Source: Homarus americanus (lineage: Eukaryota > Arthropoda > Malacostraca > Decapoda > Nephropidae). From it: a stretch of DNA of 64,000 bases. Under the pieces are notes generated by a model. That model worked only from the letters and a program-made list of their open reading frames with translations. It was not told the origin of the DNA and searched no databases. Both the position numbers and the translations under genes were made by a program. The stretch is from contig NW_024737068.1 in NCBI RefSeq assembly GCF_018991925.1, positions 4,314,404-4,378,403 of the forward strand. The letters are read 5' to 3'. This document shows, piece by piece, positions 9,569 to 21,075 of this stretch (position 1 is the stretch's first letter; each line of letters begins with the position of its first letter).

Positions 9569-12009
9569 TCAGTCAGTGATTACGGTTGCGGGGGGGCCGA
9601 AACGGGAAACCCAACCGGACATGAATGCGCGGACAGTAGTCTCTGCTGTAGCGTTGGGCATGGGAATTGCTTCTGTCCACCTGGTGAAACGGTCGATGCA
9701 GGTGAAGATGTAGGTGCTACCGTAGGATGATGGTAGAGGTCCCACGATGTCGAGGTGTACTACTTGAAAACGTCCTTTGGGAATAGGAAAGGCTTGTAAG
9801 GGGGCCCGTATGTGACGATGTATTTTGGAGGACTGGCAGGCCAGGCACTGGGCAGCCCATTTCTTAGTATCAGACTTGATGCCGGGCCAGACGACACGTT
9901 GCGTGAGGAGGCGCTGGGAGGCCCGCACACCCGGGTGGCTGAGACCATGGATGCGGTCGAAAACAGCGCGGCGGTGGACGTGAGGCACGAACGGTCTAGG
10001 CTGTCCACAGGATACGTCGCACCACAATTTTATCTTTGTGCCAGGAACAGGGAGTTCTTGGAGTATGAGGCCTGAGGGGCATGTCTTGTATGCTGCCAGG
10101 TCTTCGTCTTTCTCTTGAGCCGCGGCTAGCTGCCCATAATCAATGGGTGGAGATGAGGGAAGAATGGTGGATATACAACGAGAGAGGGCGTCGGCGATCT
10201 CGTTGTGGCTGCCTTTAATGTGTTGGACGTCGCTGGAGAATTCCGAGATGTAAGCCAAGTGGCGCAGGACACGAGGTGTATGTGACTGGGAAGCTGAAGC
10301 GAAGGCGTGGACGAGGGGCTTGTGATGAGTGAAGATGGTGAACTGACGGGCCTCGAGGAAGTGCTTGAAATGTCTGACAGCCAAGTATATGGCCAGGAGT
10401 TCTCGATCAAAAGCGCTGTACTTGAGGTGTGGTGGTTGAAGCCGTTGTGAGAAGAAAGCAACGGGCATGAAAATTCCGTTGATCTCCTGCTGTAAGACGG
10501 CGCCCACTGCAGTAGAAGAAGCGTCTGTTGTGAGAGTGGTCCGGGCGTTAGGTGCGGGGTGGGCCAGGAGGGTGAGGCGTGTGATGTGCTGTTTGATAGT
10601 GGTGAATGCCGTAGTAGCCTCTTGAGTCCACATGAGAGACTTGTGAGACTTCTTTGGGCGTCCCTTGAGAAGGTCGTGTAGGGGGGCTAGGACGGTGGCA
10701 GCTTTGTCAATGAAGCGGTGGTAGTAGTTGACTAAACCCAGGAACTCTCGGAGTTTCTTCGCCGTTTCAGGTTTGGGGAACTCCCTAATCGCGGTTATCT
10801 TCTGTGGTAGGGGTTGTATGCCACTGGGCGAGACTCTGTGACCGAGGAAATCGATGGCCGAGGTTCCAAAGACGCACTTAGCAGGATGAACTTTCATGTT
10901 GTTGTTCTGCAGGCGTTGGAGAAGGAGTTGTAGGTGGTGGCGGTGCTCGGCAGGCGTCGAAGATGCGACGAGGATGTCGTCAATGTAGACGGTGACAAAA
11001 TCGAGGTCGCGAAGCATATGGTCCATGAACCTCTGGAAAGTCTGTGCTGCATTGCGTAAGCCAAAACTCATGAAAGTGTACTCGAAGAGTCCGAACGGAG
11101 TGGTGATGGCTGTCTTCTGGGTATCTGCCGGTGCTACTGGGATCTGGTGGAAGGCACGCTCCAAGTCGATCTTCGAGAAGATAGTCTTGCCATGAAGTTT
11201 GTGGTGAAAATCCTGGACATGCGGAATAGGGTACCTGTCAGGTTTGGTGACGAGATTCAGGGCTCTGTAGTCGCCACACACCCTCCACTCGCCGGGTGTT
11301 CGCTTAGGAACCATGTGAAGAGGCGATGCCCAGGGACTCCTTGAAGGGCGAATGATGCCGTCTTGCAGTAGTTTGTTGAATTCTACTTTGGCTGTGTACA
11401 GGAGCTCAGGGCGCAGGCGGCGAGGGCGTGAAAAAACTGGTGGTCCTTTGGTTTCGATGTGGTGGAAAATTCCCGACGTAGGTGGTGGGGGTAGGGAGAC
11501 TCGGGGTGAGAAAAGCTCCTTGAATTCGTCGAGCAGGGAGGAGAACTCGTTGGAAGGCGCAAGACAGGTGATAGCATGCGTGTGTCTGGCACGAGAACCC
11601 TGGATCTTGCGTGCTGTAGGCTCATGAATGAGGCATAGATGACTTGGTTTGACGCCGAGCTTGTGGAAGGTGAGGAAGTCGAAACCAAGGATGGGTTGAG
11701 ACACGTCTGCTATCACGAATAACCAACGCAGAGTCTTGGGCAGACCGAGGTCTAAGGCGAGGGTGCGTACGCCGTAGGAGGCGATGGAGGTACCGTTGGC
11801 AGCGAACAGGTCATACGAGGGTTGCTTTGACTTGTCTCGTAGTGAGGGAGGGATGAGGCTGACCGATGAACCGGTGTCGATGAGGAACTTCTTGCCGGAG
11901 GTGCGGTCGGTGACGCGCAGTAATGAGACGCCTGGAGGGACGGAGGCTGAGGCGTCTACCAGCCTCCGGTGTTGCCGTTTCCCGAATAGGTGCAATAGGG
12001 CTCACAGTT
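9569..12009 (-). pseudogene. Pol proximal part: protease, RT, RNase H, integrase N-terminus
   Basis: The open pol frame begins after a TGA at 12010-12012, overlaps gag by about 50 bases and has no proper start, so it is expected to be made by -1 frameshifting. Counting from the Leu at 11995, the protease motif DTGSS is at residue 40, the RT block with [12 protein letters not shown] near 274-285 and YIDD at 337-340. RNase H has TDAS (Asp 491), RELLA (Glu 532) and ADALSR (Asp 602). Integrase shows the H-x3-H and C-x2-C zinc site (HGLSHPGV.., CLACQ), the first Asp in HLDIVGPLP, and VITD, where translation stops at a TGA directly after the second catalytic Asp. The RNase H position normally Asp in TDHKP is His here (THHKP, residue 557). 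Everything else is open for over 800 codons, so decay is recent. Confidence 0.95.
11941..11983 (-). promoter_or_regulatory. -1 ribosomal frameshift signal between gag and pol
   Basis: On the minus strand the heptamer GGGAAAC (11983-11977) is phased as G GGA AAC in the gag frame, the X XXY YYZ form used for -1 slippage. Slippage re-pairs on GGG AAA and continues exactly in the pol frame (next codon CGG). Eight bases later a 9-bp perfect stem, CGGAGGCTG with CAGCCTCCG (11968-11960 and 11949-11941), closes a 10-base loop that holds the gag stop codon. Heptamer, spacer and stem all fit the established retroviral pattern. Confidence 0.85.
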
Positions 12010-12807
12010 TCGAGCATAGCGGCCGAAAGTCTGGTGATACCAGCAGAGGGTAAATTTGTTGTGCTGGGGGTTGGCTGCTGTGTGTCGGAACTTGTAGGGC
12101 GTAGTGTGTGAGTCAGGAACCGGCGCAGCAGCGGGTATGGAGGAGCAGAACTGCTCAATGGTGTCCATCCTGCGGTTCAAAATTTGCAACAGGTCCTTGA
12201 TGTCTTGTGAGGATTTGCTCGACTGAGGGGTGTTGACCCGGCTTACAAGTTCGATGGTAGGTACTGGTGTGACCGTGGCGGCAAGGGGTGCAGCAGCGCA
12301 CTCGTTAAAAATTCTATCTGCCGCGCTTGCATATAGTTCCGGTGTCGTGGAGTAATCTACTGCGGACAAGATGTTGCGTACTTCTGTGGGTAGCTTTTGT
12401 GCGTGAAGCTGGCGCAGGATAGAGTCGGGGAGTCTGTCTGTGTGACGGGAGTTCAGCCGACACATCTCCTCCCAGAGACGTCCCGGGGTTGAGTTCCCGA
12501 GGGAGGTAGAGGATAGATCTTGCAGGAGATTGGGGCTGGTCTGTTGATAACACGTCTTCAAGGCAGCCCGCAGGGTAGCGAATTTGTTGTGGTCTGGAGG
12601 GTTGGAAATGGTTTGTGAGACCCGTGTGGCCACTTCCGTGGGTAAGGCACAGAGCAGGGCGCAATACTTTTGCCCGTCGGTCGCTCGTGAGCCGGCGAGG
12701 GCTGCTTCCACATGGTCAAGCCAGTCCTCGACGTTGTGGTTGAAAATCGGCAGAGAGATCCGTCCGTCCTCCATCCTGTGTGAGTGCTTATCTCCGGGAG
12801 TCACCAT
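11956..12807 (-). CDS. gag: Gag polyprotein of the gypsy element
   Basis: A 283-residue frame that starts with ATG at 12807, the very first base after the 5' LTR, and ends at a TAG at 11956-11958. The N-terminal two thirds fit a retrotransposon capsid by size and position ([19 protein letters not shown], then [17 protein letters not shown]). The C-terminus has a C-x2-H-x9-C-x3-C motif (Cys255, His258, Cys268, Cys272), the CHCC type instead of the usual CCHC knuckle. It forms the particle that packages the RNA. The frame is intact. The start codon overlaps the primer binding site by all but one base, which is tight but leaves no other in-frame ATG upstream. Confidence 0.9.
   Translation of the reverse strand: MVTPGDKHSHRMEDGRISLPIFNHNVEDWLDHVEAALAGSRATDGQKYCALLCALPTEVATRVSQTISNPPDHNKFATLRAALKTCYQQTSPNLLQDLSSTSLGNSTPGRLWEEMCRLNSRHTDRLPDSILRQLHAQKLPTEVRNILSAVDYSTTPELYASAADRIFNECAAAPLAATVTPVPTIELVSRVNTPQSSKSSQDIKDLLQILNRRMDTIEQFCSSIPAAAPVPDSHTTPYKFRHTAANPQHNKFTLCWYHQTFGRYARNCEPYCTYSGNGNTGGW
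12792..12806 (-). other. Primer binding site of the gypsy element
   Basis: One base after the 5' LTR the minus strand reads TGGTGACTCCCGGAG. TGG is the complement of the tRNA CCA end. The first seven bases equal the tRNA-Trp type site TGGTGAC used by CsRn1-like elements; beyond that the match is imperfect, so the priming tRNA is uncertain. Confidence 0.7.
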
Positions 12808-13283
12808 TGTAGGGGTATCGAGATATTAATGTCGTCTAGCACTCAGGATGGAAGGAAACTCTAATGTGGTTTTCTTGTATAATATATAAGTTATATGATA
12901 GACAGTCTGGTGCTGGAGATGCCGTGTGGTGGGGAGCTGCTCAATAGAAGACGTTCGGTGTGTAGCGTGTTGAAGGAGGTAGATGTGCGGAGGTTCGTTA
13001 GAGAAGATGCTGCCTGTTGCTGGCCTCCTGGTTGAATGAAATGTTAACAGCGTGGAGCTTGCTGGAGGAGATGTTGCTTGTTCAGGAAAATGGGCAGAAT
13101 GAATCTCAATGGAGAGTCAGAGCTTATATACCCCGCAGCAGCCGCCATGAGTCATGTTGGGAAAACCCGAGAAGTCGCCGGTGAACAGTTTCGTTGCTAA
13201 GATACGGTAACATCTGGTTGGTTGCTAGGGAAGGCGGCACATTGGAATGCGATACGCAGTTTGTAGGGGAGACGTCCACTACA
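12808..13283 (-). repeat. 5' LTR of the gypsy element
   Basis: Partner of 8034-8509, same length, about eight substitutions. In element orientation a TATATAAG box lies at 13130-13123, so transcription would start downstream of it and run toward lower coordinates. Confidence 0.97.
13123..13130 (-). promoter_or_regulatory. TATA-like box in the 5' LTR
   Basis: TATATAAG on the minus strand, about 315 bases upstream of the gag ATG. It is the only clear core-promoter motif in the LTR. Confidence 0.55.
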
Positions 13284-13287
13284 ATAT

Positions 13288-14265
13288 TCTCTTGAGATGG
13301 ATTTGTGGCTCTTTTGGGTTCTGGTGGTAATGTTTTTTTTATATTGTTGAGTTGTACTGTTTACCTGTTGGAGAATTTGTGTTATTAATGACGTTTCTTC
13401 TTTTTCTTATTATTATCAGTTACCCCCCACCTCCCCCCCCCCCTTTTTTGTATTATAAAAAATTACGCTTTGGTTAGATTAAGAGGCCAGACCAAACCAG
13501 ACGGAACACACGTCTATCACCTCACCAGATGAAGAAGAGATCACGAGTTGGTTCCCACATCGGAGTTCAACTTTAAAATGTTTCCACAACACTAAACTAA
13601 ACTCTGGGGTCTGACGTTACCTGAACAGTGTGTCACTCCCTTGGAATTCATAATACCGAAGAAGCAATAAGGCCGATCGTTGTGTGGCCGGGTTCTAGAA
13701 TTTTGTGGTGGTGGCCTGATGACTTGATTTGGGGAAGTTTGTTTTTTATGTAAATAATTCTATAATTATTTTACACACTTTTCTATCAATTCATTTTAAA
13801 TATATTTATTGCATTGTAAATAGTTCGTGGTTGATATTTCTTAGGATTTTTGCTAAGTCGATACAACACTCGCCTTCTGTCCTAACAGACATTGCTTCGA
13901 TTCTGGGATACCTTTTGTCCACCCAGATGTGACTGGGTACAAAACTGCACAATGGGGAAGTGAAGGCGGTCAAGTGCAGCACTGGCCACACACACTACCA
14001 CCTTTTGTAATGAAGTCTGATCGTCAGGCCAATGGGACCCACTTTTCCAGGAAATAAATAGCACGTTGAGCACCGCACACGAACCAATCAACGAATGCCA
14101 TGCCTGTGTACGTGTGGATTGAAGCCAAAGAAAGGTGGTGGCTGAGGGCTTATAAGAAGACGTGAGGCTGACCGCGATGACGTGACCAGCAACATAACAC
14201 AAATGTCCCGAGAGTTACTGATACTGCTGGACAAGTACTCAACCCGCGATTGTTCTTCGTGTTCA
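13288..14265. other. Spacer between the gypsy element and the 44-bp satellite
   Basis: No gene recognised. A C-rich run lies at 13423-13443. The reverse frame at 13882-14202 is open for 106 codons, but I see no domain or splice support and treat it as chance. Confidence 0.5.
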
Positions 14266-17200
14266 TATTATAATGTATTACTACGCTTCAACAACTAAGG
14301 TCTTGTTGATGTTATAATGTATTACTACGCTTCAACAACTAAGGTCTTGTTGATGTTATAATGTATTACTACGCTTCAACAACTAAAGTCTTGTTGATGT
14401 TATAATGTATTTCGACGCTTCAACAACTAAGGTCTTGTTGATGTTATAATGTATTACTACGCTTCAACAACTAAAGTCTTGTTGGTGTTATAATGTATTA
14501 CTACGCTTCAACAACTAAGGTCTTGTTGATGTTATAATGTATTACTACGCTTCAACAACTGAGGTCTTGTTGATGTTATAATGTATTACTACGCTTCAAC
14601 AATTAAAGTCTTGTTGGTGTTATAATGTATTACTACACTTCAACAACTAAGGTCTTGTTGATGTTATAATGTATTACTACGCTTCAACAACTAAGGTCTT
14701 GTTGATGTTATAATGTATTACTACGCTTCAACAACTAAAGTCTTGTTAGTGTTATAATGTATTACTACGCTTCAACAACTAAAGTCTTGTTGGTGTTATA
14801 ATGTATTACTACACTTCAACAACTAAGGTCTTGTTGATGTTATAATGTATTACTACGCTTCAACAACTAAAGTCTTGTTGATGTTATAATGTATTACTAC
14901 GCTTCAACAACTAAGGTCTTGTTGATGTTATAATGTATTACGACGCTTCAACAACTAAAGTCTTGTTGGTGTTATAATGTATTACTACGCTTCAACAACT
15001 AAGGTCTTGTTGATGTTATAATGTATTACTACGCTTCAACAACTAAAGTCTTGTTGGTGTTATAATGTATTACTACGCTTCAACAACTAAGGTCTTGTTG
15101 ATGTTATAATGTATTACTACGCTTCAACAACTAAAGTCTTGTTGGTGTTATAATGTATTACTACGCTTCAACAACTAAGGTCTTGTTGATGTTATAATGT
15201 ATTACTACGCTTCAACAACTAAAGTCTTGTTGGTGTTATAATGTATTACTACGCTTCAACAACTAAGGTCTTGTTGATGTTATAATGTATTACTACGCTT
15301 CAACAACTAAAGTCTTGTTGGTGTTATAATGTATTACGACGCTTCAACAACTAAGGTCTTGTTGATGTTATAATGTATTACTACGCTTCAACAACTAAGG
15401 TCTTGTTGGTGTTTAATGTATTACTACGCTTCAACAACTAAAGTCTTTTTGGCGTTATAATGTATTACGACGCTTCAACAACTAAGGTCTTGTTGATGTT
15501 ATAATGTATTACTACGCTTCAACAACTAAAGTCTTGTTGGTGTTATAATGTATTACTACGCTTCAACAACTAAAGTCTTTTTGGCGTTATAATGTATTTC
15601 GACGCTTCAACAACTAAGGTCTTGTTGATGTTATAATGTATTACTACGCTTCAACAACTAAAGTCTTGTTGGTGTTATAATGTATTACTACGCTTCAACA
15701 ACTAAGGTCTTGTTGATGTTATAATGTATTACTACGCTTCAACAACTAAGGTCTTGTTGGTGTTTAATGTATTACTACGCTTCAACAACTAAAGTCTTGT
15801 TGGTGTTATAATGTATTACTACGCTTCAACAACTAAGGTCTTGTTGATGTTATAATGCATTACTACGCTTCAACAACTAAAGTCTTGTTGGTGCTATAAT
15901 GTATTACTACGCTTCAACAACTAAGGTCTTGTTGATGTTATAATGTATTACTACGCTTCAACAACTAAGGTCTTGTTGATGTTATAATGTATTACTACGC
16001 TTCAACAACTAAGGTCTTGGTGTTGATGTTATAATGTATTAATGCGCTTTAACACCTAAGGTCTTGTGTTGTTGTTATAATGCATCACTGCGCTTCAACA
16101 ACTAAGGTCTTGTTGATGTTATAATGTAATACTGCGCTTCAACAACTAAGGTCTTGTGTTGAAGTTATAGTGCATTATTACGCTTCAACAACTAAGGTCT
16201 TGTGTTGATGTTATAATGTATTACTGCGCTTCAACACCTAAGGTTTTGTGTTGATGTTATAATGTATTACTGAGCTTCAACAACTAAGGTCTTGTTGATG
16301 TTATAATGTATTACTGCGCATCAACAACTAAGGTCTTGTTGATGTTATAGTGTATTACTGCGCTTCAACAACTATGGTCTTGTTGTTGTTATAATGTATT
16401 ACTGCGCTTCAACAACTAAGGTCTTGTTCTTGTTATAATGTATTACTGCGCTTCAACAACTAAGGTCTTGTTCTTGTTATAATGTATTACTGCGCTTCAA
16501 CAACTAAGGTCTTGTTGGTGTTGTAATGTATTACTACGCTTCAACAACTATGGTCTTCTTGTTGTTATAATGTAGTACTGTGTTTCAACAACTAAGGTCT
16601 TGTTGGTGTTGTAATGTATTACTGCGCTTCAACAACTATGGTCTTGTTGGTGTTATAATGTATTACTGCGCTTCAACATTTAAGGTCTTGTTGATGTTAT
16701 AATGTATTACTACGCTTCAACAACTATGGTCTTTTTGTTGTTATAATGTAGTACTGTGCTTCAACAACTAAGGTCTTGTTGGTGTTGTAATGTATTACTG
16801 CGCTTCAATAACTAGGTCTTGTTGGTGTTACAATGTATCACTGCGCTTCAATAACTAAGGTCTTGTGTTGTTGTTATAATGTATTACTGCGCTGCAACAA
16901 ATAAGGTCTTGTTGGTGTTATAATGTAATACTGCGCTTCAATAACTAAGGTCTTGTTGGTGTTATAATGTATTACTGTGCTTCAACAACTAAGGTCTTGT
17001 TGGTGTTATAATGTATTACTGCGCTTCAATAACTAGGTCTTGTTGGTGTTATAATGTATTACTGCGCTTCAATAACTAAGGTCTTGTTGATGTTATAATG
17101 CATTACTGCGCTTCAACAACTATGGTCTTGTTGTTGTTATAATGTATTACTGCGCTTCAACAACTAAGGTCTTGTTCATGTTATAATGTATTACTACGCT

Positions 17201-18711
17201 TCAACAACTAAGGTCTTGTTGATGCTATAATGTATTACTACGCTTCAACAACTAAGGTCTTGTTGATGTTATAATGTATTACTACGCTTCAACAACTAAG
17301 GTCTTGTTGGTGTTATAATGTATTACTACGCTTCAACAACTAAAGTCTTGTGGATGTTATAATGTATTACTACGCTTCAACAACTAAGGTCTTGTTGGTG
17401 TTATAATGTATTACTACGCTTCAACAACTAAGGTCTTGTTGGTGTTATAATGTATTACTACGCTTCAACAACTAAAGTCTTGTTGGTGTTATAATGTATT
17501 ACTACGCTTCAACAACTAAAGTCTTGTTGATGTTATAATGTATTACTACGCTTCAACAACTAAAGTCTTGTTGATGTTATAATGTATTACTACGCTTCAA
17601 CAACTAAAGTCTTGTTGATGTTATAATGTATTACTACGCTTCAACAACTATGCCCTCGTTGATGTTATAATGTATTACTACGCTTCAACAACTGGTCTTG
17701 TTGATGTTAGCAATGTATTACTACGCTTCAACAACTAAGGCCCCGTTGATGTTATATCGTATTATTACGCTCAACAACTGCTGTCTTGTTGGTGTTATAA
17801 TGTATTACTACGCTTCAACAACTAAAGTCTTGTTTGGAAAGAGTAATGTACATTACGCTTCAACAACTAAGGTCTTACATATAGCCGTATTGATGCTGAC
17901 GCTTCAACAACTAAGGTCTTGTTGATGTTATAATGTATTACTACGCTTCAACAACTAAAGTCTTGTTGGTGTTATAATGTATTACTACGCTTCAACAACT
18001 AAGGGCTTGTTGATGTTATAATGTATTACTACGCTTCAACAACTAAAGTCTTGTTGGTGTTATAATGTATTACTCCGCTTCAACAACTAAGGTCTTGTTG
18101 ATGTTATAATGTATTACTACGCTTCAACAACTAAAGTCTTGTTGATGTTATAATGTATTACTACGCTTCAACAACTAAGGTCTTGTTGATGTTATAATGT
18201 ATTACTACGCTTCAACAACTAAGGTCTTGTTGATGTTATAATGTATTACTACGCTTCAACAACTAAAGTCTTGTTGGTGTTTAATGTATTACTACGCTTC
18301 AACAACTAAGGTCTTGTTGGTGTTTAATGTATTACTACGCTTCAACAACTAAAGTCTTGTTGGTGTTATAATGTATTACGACGCTTCAACAACTAAGGTC
18401 TTGTTGGTGTTATAATGTATTACTACGCTTCAACAACTAAGGTCTTGTTGATGTTATAATGTATTACTACGCTTCAACAACTAAGGTCTTGTTGATGTTA
18501 TAATGTATTTCGACGCTTCAACAACTAAGGTCTTGTTGATGTTATAATGTATTACTACGCTTCAACAACTAAGGTCTTGTTGATGTTATAATGTATTACT
18601 ACGCTTCAACAACTAAGGTCTTGTTGATGTTATAATGTATTACTACGCTTCAACAACTAAGGTCTTGTTGATGTTATAATGTATTACTATGCTTCAACAA
18701 CTGAGGTCTTT
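14266..18711. repeat. 44-bp satellite array, about 100 copies
   Basis: Head-to-tail copies with a strict 44-base period. Each unit starts TTATAATGTATTAC, continues TACGCTTCAACAACTAAGG, and closes TCTTGTTGATG. TCAACAA and TTGTTGA form a perfect 7-bp inverted repeat around an 8-base loop in every standard unit. Two unit types differ at the AAGGTC/AAAGTC and GATG/GGTG positions and alternate over long stretches (for example about 14,900-15,400). A more varied block at about 16,010-17,160, with CTGCGC in place of CTACGC, sits inside the array, and a second irregular patch lies at about 17,640-17,900. No spacers, so this is not a CRISPR. Confidence 0.98.
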
Positions 18712-19589
18712 AAGTAGATACATTCAGTTAACACTAAACAAGATCTAGATAAAACATCCCAAAACTCTCTACCATAATTTTGTCTCCTAACGCTTGTAGT
18801 TAAAGTTGAGTCACACTATAAATCTTAAGTTATTTTGAGTAGTTATTCTTGAGTTTAAACTTAAGTCAACCAGTTATATACATTATTAATGCTTCATTGC
18901 CGAGGAATTACCAACACACGAAACTTAGAGACTCTGGCCTCAGGGTGTGATAATGGCGTGAGGGGGAACGGAGTAAAATATTCATAGTCATAATTCCGCT
19001 TAATGACAATGTTTTTACACCATAAAAGTGACCTTGGCGAGTAATTGAAGAGGTATTTTCTCTTTTAAACAGTCGACCAGAAAAAGCAACACATTTATTG
19101 AATTCTACTATTCAAGTTAACAAGAGAAAATGTGTTCCTACACCCCCTGTGGTAACACGTGTCTCCAAACTTGCACGTCGCAGTAGTAGTATCACTGTTT
19201 ATGAATGAATGGGTATTTGTCGTGTAATGACGGACGTGATTGGTGGATAGGTTGGCCGAACAAGGATCCAAAATGACACAAAAGAGATAACAAATCGATA
19301 ATAGTTGTATCATTTAACTTAACTCCATATATTCACTACCAACAGAACACACTATTTACTTTAACGACTCGATAAAAAAAATTCATTTACACTTACAAAC
19401 TGTCGAGCGTATGAGCAAAGATAAAAAATCCTGAATTAATTAGTTTTGTGAAAGCGGCTTATCGCATCAAGAACATTTCAGTATGTCTGTGTAATTGCAA
19501 TTAACTGAGTACAAAAGTGCTTTGTATGTTGTGTAAATCTGTAGCATCATATGTATTCTAATTCGTTTTATTTTATATTAATATCCTTT
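18712..19589. other. AT-rich spacer with old dispersed repeat
   Basis: No gene recognised. The part 18790-18930 is the diverged partner of 7790-7900. Confidence 0.5.
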
Positions 19590-19912
19590 ACGCATGATAA
19601 CTGAATCCCTGAGTACGATGACTCAACCATTTGAGTACGATGACTGAACCCCTTGAGTACGATGACTGAACCCCTTGAGCATGATAAATGAACCCTTTGA
19701 GTACAATGACTGAACCATTTGATTACGATGACTGAACCATATTAATACGATGACTTAACCCCTGAGTAAAACTTAACCCCGTGAGTACAACTGCTGTACC
19801 CTTCGTGTATAATGATTTAACCCCTTGAATACGATGACTAATAACCGTAAGTAAAATATCAGTATAACACTATCCTCTCGGGGGTTCAGTCATCGTACTC
19901 AAAGGGTTAAAG
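19590..19912. repeat. 22-bp minisatellite with an inverted terminal copy
   Basis: About ten degenerate copies of a unit around GAGTACGATGACTGAACC. The array is followed at 19883-19910 by one copy in the opposite orientation (GGTTCAGTCATCGTACTC), which can pair with any of the preceding copies. Confidence 0.85.
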
Positions 19913-20690
19913 ACCTTATGAACTATCAAATCCCACCAAAAAAATATACAAAAACCTATAATCACATTAACAACTTTTAAATAACATTTCTTTTTACTCT
20001 TAATCATATGAAAAATAAATACAGTAATCGATATCACAGAAATTTACACGAGTTTACCATTAAATTAACTTATGAAAACGGGAAGTCAATAATCCCTTCA
20101 TCTCTAACTCTTTCACGAGAGATTAATGAGTAATCGCCAATGGTATAAATTCAATGGGGATTTCTTACCTCTATATTAAAGTAATCCCTTGTAATCTCTC
20201 CATTAATATAATTCCCATAGTGATTAAGTAAAGCTTTGATGGTTAAATTAACTTACTATTCACTATTGTTTTGTATATCTATGTTGTTCTGTGTACATGT
20301 TGAACCAATGTGATTTTTGTTTTACGATTTAATGAATATCTATATATCTATCTATCTTCTATCTATCTAAGTTAGTTCTCTACATTATAGCCCATAACCT
20401 AAACACAATATAACACTAACTCACTAGTTGGTAATAGCGATATAGACAATAAAGTATTAAACGAAAAGTCAACACATAGCCAACTTCCTCGAGCGAAAAA
20501 TTAATATCGGAATGACTCATGATATTGTTGGCTCTACAAATACACCTAGAAAAAATAATCTGAAATAATAGAGGGAAATAATTGGTAAAGAGGACGATAA
20601 TAGAGAGGAAGGGGGAACTATTTTCTTTCTCATCTTCCCTCAATAGCCAGAAGGAGAAAAGAAAAAGAAGTTACAAGGTTCTATCATTAC
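19913..20690. other. AT-rich spacer
   Basis: No gene seen. A small TCTA/CTAT repeat is at 20339-20371. Confidence 0.5.
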
Positions 20691-20699
20691 TAAATTCCT

Positions 20700-21075
20700 G
20701 GTAGCTGGGCGTAGGTGGTGGCTGTGGGGTGGGAGGTAGGTGGGGTGGGGAGGAGGTGGTGGGGAAGGGGAGGGAATGAAGAGGTGGTAGGTAGGAGAGA
20801 AAGTGGGGAAGAGAAGGAAGTTGTTGGGAAGACAGTAAGTTTGGAGATGGTGGGGAGGAGAAGGAGATGGTGGGGAGGAGAGAAGGAGATGGTGGGGAGG
20901 AGAGAAGGAGATGGTGGGGAGGAAAGGAGATGGGACGAGAAGGAGATGGTGGGGAGGAGAAGGAGATGGGACGAGAAGGAGATGATAAGGAGGGAGAAAT
21001 GGTGGGAGGAGAAGGAGATAGTGGGGAGGAGAAGGGGATGGTGGGGAGGAGAGGAAGGGAGGTAATAGGGTGAGA
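20700..21075. repeat. G/A-rich minisatellite
   Basis: Purine-rich plus strand with a roughly 20-base unit around AAGGAGATGGTGGGGAGGAG. It is open in several frames on both strands only because of composition. Runs of GGGG and GGTGGGG could form G-quadruplex or triplex structures. Confidence 0.9.

Larger units (their letters stand above)
8034..13283 (-). mobile_element. Ty3/gypsy LTR retrotransposon, CsRn1-like, 5.25 kb
   Basis: A nearly complete element inserted on the minus strand. It has two 476-bp LTRs with TGTAG..CTACA ends, a 4-bp duplication ATAT on both sides (8030-8033 and 13284-13287), a primer site, gag, pol in the -1 frame, and a polypurine tract. Domain order in Pol is protease, reverse transcriptase, RNase H, integrase, which defines Ty3/gypsy. 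The Gag motif C-x2-H-x9-C-x3-C and a primer site starting TGGTGAC recall the CsRn1/Kabuki clade, known for CHCC Gag and tRNA-Trp priming; this clade call is inference. No envelope gene is present. About 8 LTR differences in 476 bp suggest a fairly recent insertion. Two lesions in Pol indicate it no longer moves by itself. Confidence 0.95.

Noticed and set aside
11352..11627. Plus-strand frames over the gypsy pol region (also 9211, 9812, 11784, 11923)
   Set aside because: Antisense shadows of the well-supported minus-strand gag-pol genes.
13882..14202. 106-codon minus frame
   Set aside because: No domain, no codon pattern, no splice context.
14266..18711. CRISPR array
   Set aside because: Units are contiguous without unique spacers, in a eukaryotic context with transposons and satellites. 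It is a satellite.
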